A DNA stretch of 20,298 bases from Protostelium mycophagum (Eukaryota; Evosea; Variosea; Protosteliida; Protosteliaceae). This document shows positions 17,755-20,298 of the stretch, piece after piece. Made by a program: the position numbers and the translations under genes. The notes beneath the pieces are model-generated. The model was given only the letters and a program-made list of their open reading frames with translations. It had not been told where the DNA came from and did not search any database. The stretch spans positions 1 through 20,298 of the forward strand of contig MZNV01002057.1 in NCBI GenBank assembly GCA_002081555.1. The letters are read 5' to 3'. Numbering within the stretch: position 1 is the stretch's first letter; each line of letters begins with the position of its first letter.

Positions 17755-19419
17755 GAACAACTGCACATCAATAAATGTGCATTTGGTCCAAAATCAATTT
17801 TCCTCGCCACAATTGGTCAGAATTCAGAAAAAAGGACATACCAGCCTTGGTTTGTCAGAAAGAATCTCCGAGATGATTTCCGAAATCTCGTCCAAACTGT
17901 CCATCTCCGCAGACTTCCGGCTATGTTCAAACGATGACATATCCTGTCAAAAGTGTCAATTTGACATGATCATATGACATCTCACAGTGATATAGGAGGC
18001 ATCGTCCTGTGATATCGCGGGATTGGGCTCTGGCTTTGCAGAAATCTCTTCAGCCTGAACCGATTTGGGCTGTGTTCTGATCCTTCCAAAGTCAATATCT
18101 ACAAAAGTGTAGATGTAACTCTCACCCCCTCATTGACCCCATCGTGATGGTGGGGCGGGGACGGTGTTTCCGCTCTACAGCAAGCCAGTTATTGGGGGGG
18201 CTGGTTGTTGGCGTCAAAGGTAGTTCGCTCTCTTTAACCACTTGGCTTTCGGAAATATCTGTCGACGGGGTCTGTACAGACACCGGGGGTTCTTTGGGGG
18301 GAAGGTTTGTCGACACCTGCTGCTCTGTAGTTGGTTCAGGGTCGGATTGAACAGGTGTTTGTATGTCTTCAATTGGTGCACTTGTCGACGTCGACTCATG
18401 TACAGCTTGGCCCTTGTTCACAATGTCTTGGTCAGTATCTGTAATTGTAGATGGGGTCATCTTGAGGGCTGAGTCTCCAGTGTCTACATTTTGAGTAGTT
18501 GTCGACACAGGAATTTTGTCCTGAACCAACTCTGAGGAAATGGTTGGTTTGTGAGAACCAATTCGAGGTGCTGTACGTCTCAATTAATCGTGCAACTCGA
18601 AAATCCTCACATCGAGGTGACGTCATCGGACTTGTGAATGATGCTGTAAAATTTTAGATTTTTGTACAAGTTTTTTATCGTCAAGGTTACCTGTAGAATT
18701 CGCCTTCATTTGATCTCTCAATTCGGCTGTACCACTCAGCAAATTTTCGCTGAAAATTCACAGATAAATTCAGACCTGGAGACTGGGGTGAGCGCAGTTT
18801 GGGGGACAGGAGATGTGACGATAGAGGAGATGACAGTGGAGAATGGAATATCATACTGTCCAGCACATCTGATGTGTTGATCAGAAATGATTATGAGTAG
18901 CTTTTTTGAGATCGAATCAAAGGTTCACCATCGTCTTCTTCTGCCATTTCGAACGATTCCAGGTCCTCTTGTCTGGAGGTGAAATCGGGCTCCTCCGTCG
19001 ATGCAAAATCGTATAGGTCCCGGGTATAGCTCAGTTTGTTGATTGTATCTGCCGATGTTATTATTATCATCTTCAATTCAAACTGTTTTCACCTTCTAAA
19101 TCGTCTAGGGCTTCATCAAGATTCATCATAGGACCATCTTCATCTTCCTAAATCATTTAAAGATCTGACATACAGTTCAAGTGTCTCCTACGTCGTCCGT
19201 GGAATATTCTTCCACATAAACTTCTAAAGGCTTATCATTGAAGGACTTCCAGTCGGCAGATTCAACTGATAACTATCGAAAAGTATGAGGCCTCGTCTGA
19301 TTGAAAGAAGGATGACCTCACCTCTGAATCATCCTCCATCGGCTCCGATGAAAATGTTGTGATCTTGTTCGAACATCCGCCGATGTCACACAACCCACCA
19401 TTTTTTCAAGAAGGTACAT
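17749..19419 (-). CDS. Acidic, Ser/Thr/Pro-rich disordered protein, eleven exons
   Basis: Exons (minus strand): 19419-19399, 19363-19322, 19272-19192, 19147-19093, 19048-18929, 18868-18691, 18643-18611, 18578-18126, 18082-17986, 17943-17842 and 17760-17749. Introns are 32-81 nt, phases agree, giving 397 residues. The N-terminal ~110 residues are acidic (PMEDDSE, EYSTDDEDEDG, ALDDLED, MAEEDDD). A Ser/Pro segment (SPLSSPLSSHLLSPKLRSPQSP) follows, then a short structured piece (FQRKFAEWYSRIERSNEGEFY), about 150 residues of T/S/P/Q-rich disorder, and a C-terminal acidic helix (MDSLDEISEIISEILSD). If exon 5 is not spliced at 18929 it stops at 18891. That would give two genes of 118 and 286 residues, but the splice makes one continuous frame. 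The first exon (7 residues) and the last are the least certain. Unknown family. Confidence 0.6.
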
Positions 19420-19644
19420 CTCCGGAATTAGTTCCACAAGGAGGAAGGCTTCTATAGCTTCTAATTTGCACGAATTGAAATATGTAGGGACAGTACAAGG
19501 TAATAGAGGCAAGCAAAGGGTCAAGCTGTTGTGACTCCTAGAATATTACCCCGCCGACAACACGGATTTGTACGATTTTCAAAATGATATCGTTTGAAGC
19601 ACCGTTCCCGATACACTGTATGAATATTATATTTATTTATCAAA

Positions 19645-19851
19645 ATGGTACAACCGGTTGCTGCAAACGATAATTTTGGGCGTTCACTGAACCTTGCACT
19701 ATTAATAGCACTCGCGCTCGCATTAGCATATTTCAGTTCGCGAGGTTCAGCCTTCGGTCACCTCAGCAAAAATGTTCAGTCGACATTCTCAATCTCCCGC
19801 ATGATCATTGAACCTCGCGAACTCACCAATTTGCTGGAGTCATACTGGTGA
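19645..19851 (+). CDS. Small single-helix membrane protein (tentative)
   Basis: ATG 19645 opens 68 codons: a short polar N-terminus, a strong hydrophobic helix at residues 16-30 (LNLALLIALALALAYF), and a polar tail ending ELTNLLESYW. The topology resembles a small signal-anchored protein. It is divergent from the acidic-protein gene by about 225 bp. The donor-like GTGATA at the stop could extend it by splicing. The end overlaps a minus-strand ORF by 29 nt. Length and hydrophobicity are the only support. Confidence 0.42.
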   Translation: MVQPVAANDNFGRSLNLALLIALALALAYFSSRGSAFGHLSKNVQSTFSISRMIIEPRELTNLLESYW

Positions 19852-20014
19852 TAGATATTGTGGTGAGCTGCCTATCTTCCAGTTGAACTGCAGTCTTGAT
19901 TCTTGACGGTCTTCCAGCATCTGAGTGGTTGACCACATGATTACTTGTGAAATTTGTTCTTGTGACAAATCCAGGCTTCTTCGGATCTTGGTAATGACAC
20001 TCTACAATCGGCAT
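19823..20014 (-). CDS. Small hypothetical ORF (tentative)
   Basis: 63 codons from ATG 20014 (MPIVECHYQDPKKPGFVTRT...), hydrophilic, with no recognised motif and a tail-to-tail overlap with the plus-strand ORF. The codons around ATG (ATGCCGATTGTAG) also resemble an intron end, so this could be an internal exon of a gene entering from the right. Weak support. Confidence 0.25.
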   Translation of the reverse strand: MPIVECHYQDPKKPGFVTRTNFTSNHVVNHSDAGRPSRIKTAVQLEDRQLTTISITSMTPANW

Positions 20015-20298
20015 ACGTAAATTTCAAATGATTTCAAAAATCCTTGGGAATATCACCCGCGGGTACATGAATTCGCAACCGTGTGGACTAGAGAGGACAT
20101 GAATTTGGCATGTTTTGCCACCAAAAGAAAGAGCACACATGGCATAAAGGAAATTCAACAGGACGCGAGCTCACAAAATATTTTTTTTATGAAAAATACT
20201 AGAAATGTTCTTGTTAAAATTTGACCCGCGCTCAGTCATTGCGCTGATCTTATTCTAAAATATCCAAATCTAACAAATCACCACTGATTTCAAAATTA
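20015..20298. other. No gene recognised
   Basis: A/T-rich stretches (aaaatattttttttatg near 20178) and short open frames only. It could be the 5' flank of the minus-strand ORF or part of a gene beyond the window. I see nothing I can support. Confidence 0.4.

Noticed and set aside
1-20298. CRISPR array, prophage, IS element or bacterial operon
   Set aside because: There is no spaced repeat array, transposase or phage gene. Spliced genes throughout show this is eukaryotic DNA.

Overview
This window looks like nuclear DNA of a free-living unicellular eukaryote with a compact, intron-rich genome. Most genes had to be assembled from several exons joined by GT...AG introns. These introns are mostly 32-60 nt, with a minority of 80-290 nt. 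My best guess at lineage is Amoebozoa (a protosteloid or dictyostelid relative). The guess rests on a CudA/Spt23-like transcription factor with IPT and ankyrin domains, and on a GATA factor whose single finger sits at the extreme C-terminus. The lineage is an inference from protein families recalled from memory. There is no operon, phage, IS element or CRISPR array.

Layout, left to right. 1-160 (-): start of a small secreted protein, cut by the window edge. 341-726: a 197-nt-period tandem duplication, beside or within a small minus-strand ORF (651-854). 984-2507 (-): a six-exon multi-pass membrane protein of unknown family. It is divergent, across 78 bp, from a C2-domain/coiled-coil protein at 2586-3477 (+). 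3723-5019 (+): a leucine-rich helical protein, three exons. 5363-8013 (+): ten-exon CudA/Spt23-like N-terminal region, IPT/TIG domain and ankyrin repeats. 8116-8187 (+): tRNA-Trp(CCA). 8246-8527 (+): two exons encoding a hydrophobic C-terminal tail that may be an alternative, membrane-anchoring end of the preceding transcription factor. 8779-9319 (-): GOT1 Golgi transport protein, divergent across 51 bp from a nine-exon HMG-box plus tandem-BRCT chromatin protein at 9371-12222 (+). 12313-12626 (+): a putative 80-residue protein whose stop codon overlaps the start of a GATA zinc-finger gene (12617-13671, +). 13929-14243 (-): a small membrane protein. 14541-15157 (+): a type-II (PRDX5-like) peroxiredoxin. 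It converges, with only 18 bp between stop codons, on a tandem PH-domain protein (15176-17402, -). 17480-17689 (+): a small membrane protein. 17749-19419 (-): an acidic then Ser/Thr/Pro-rich protein, eleven exons. 19645-20014: two weakly supported small ORFs.

The genes do not form one pathway; they are ordinary neighbours (transcription and chromatin, secretory traffic, redox, membrane signalling). The packing is tight: divergent start codons lie 51-78 bp apart and some stop codons sit inside the poly(A) signal. The most distinctive signals are at DNA level. Several short words, most of them palindromic, recur far more often than base composition would suggest, in exons, introns and spacers and on both strands: TGACGTCA, GTCGACGTCGAC, RTTGTAGAT, GAAATTTC and TTTTGGCGGGAAA. 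Intron-exon models were built by hand from frame, phase and splice consensus. They are predictions and have not been checked against RNA data.
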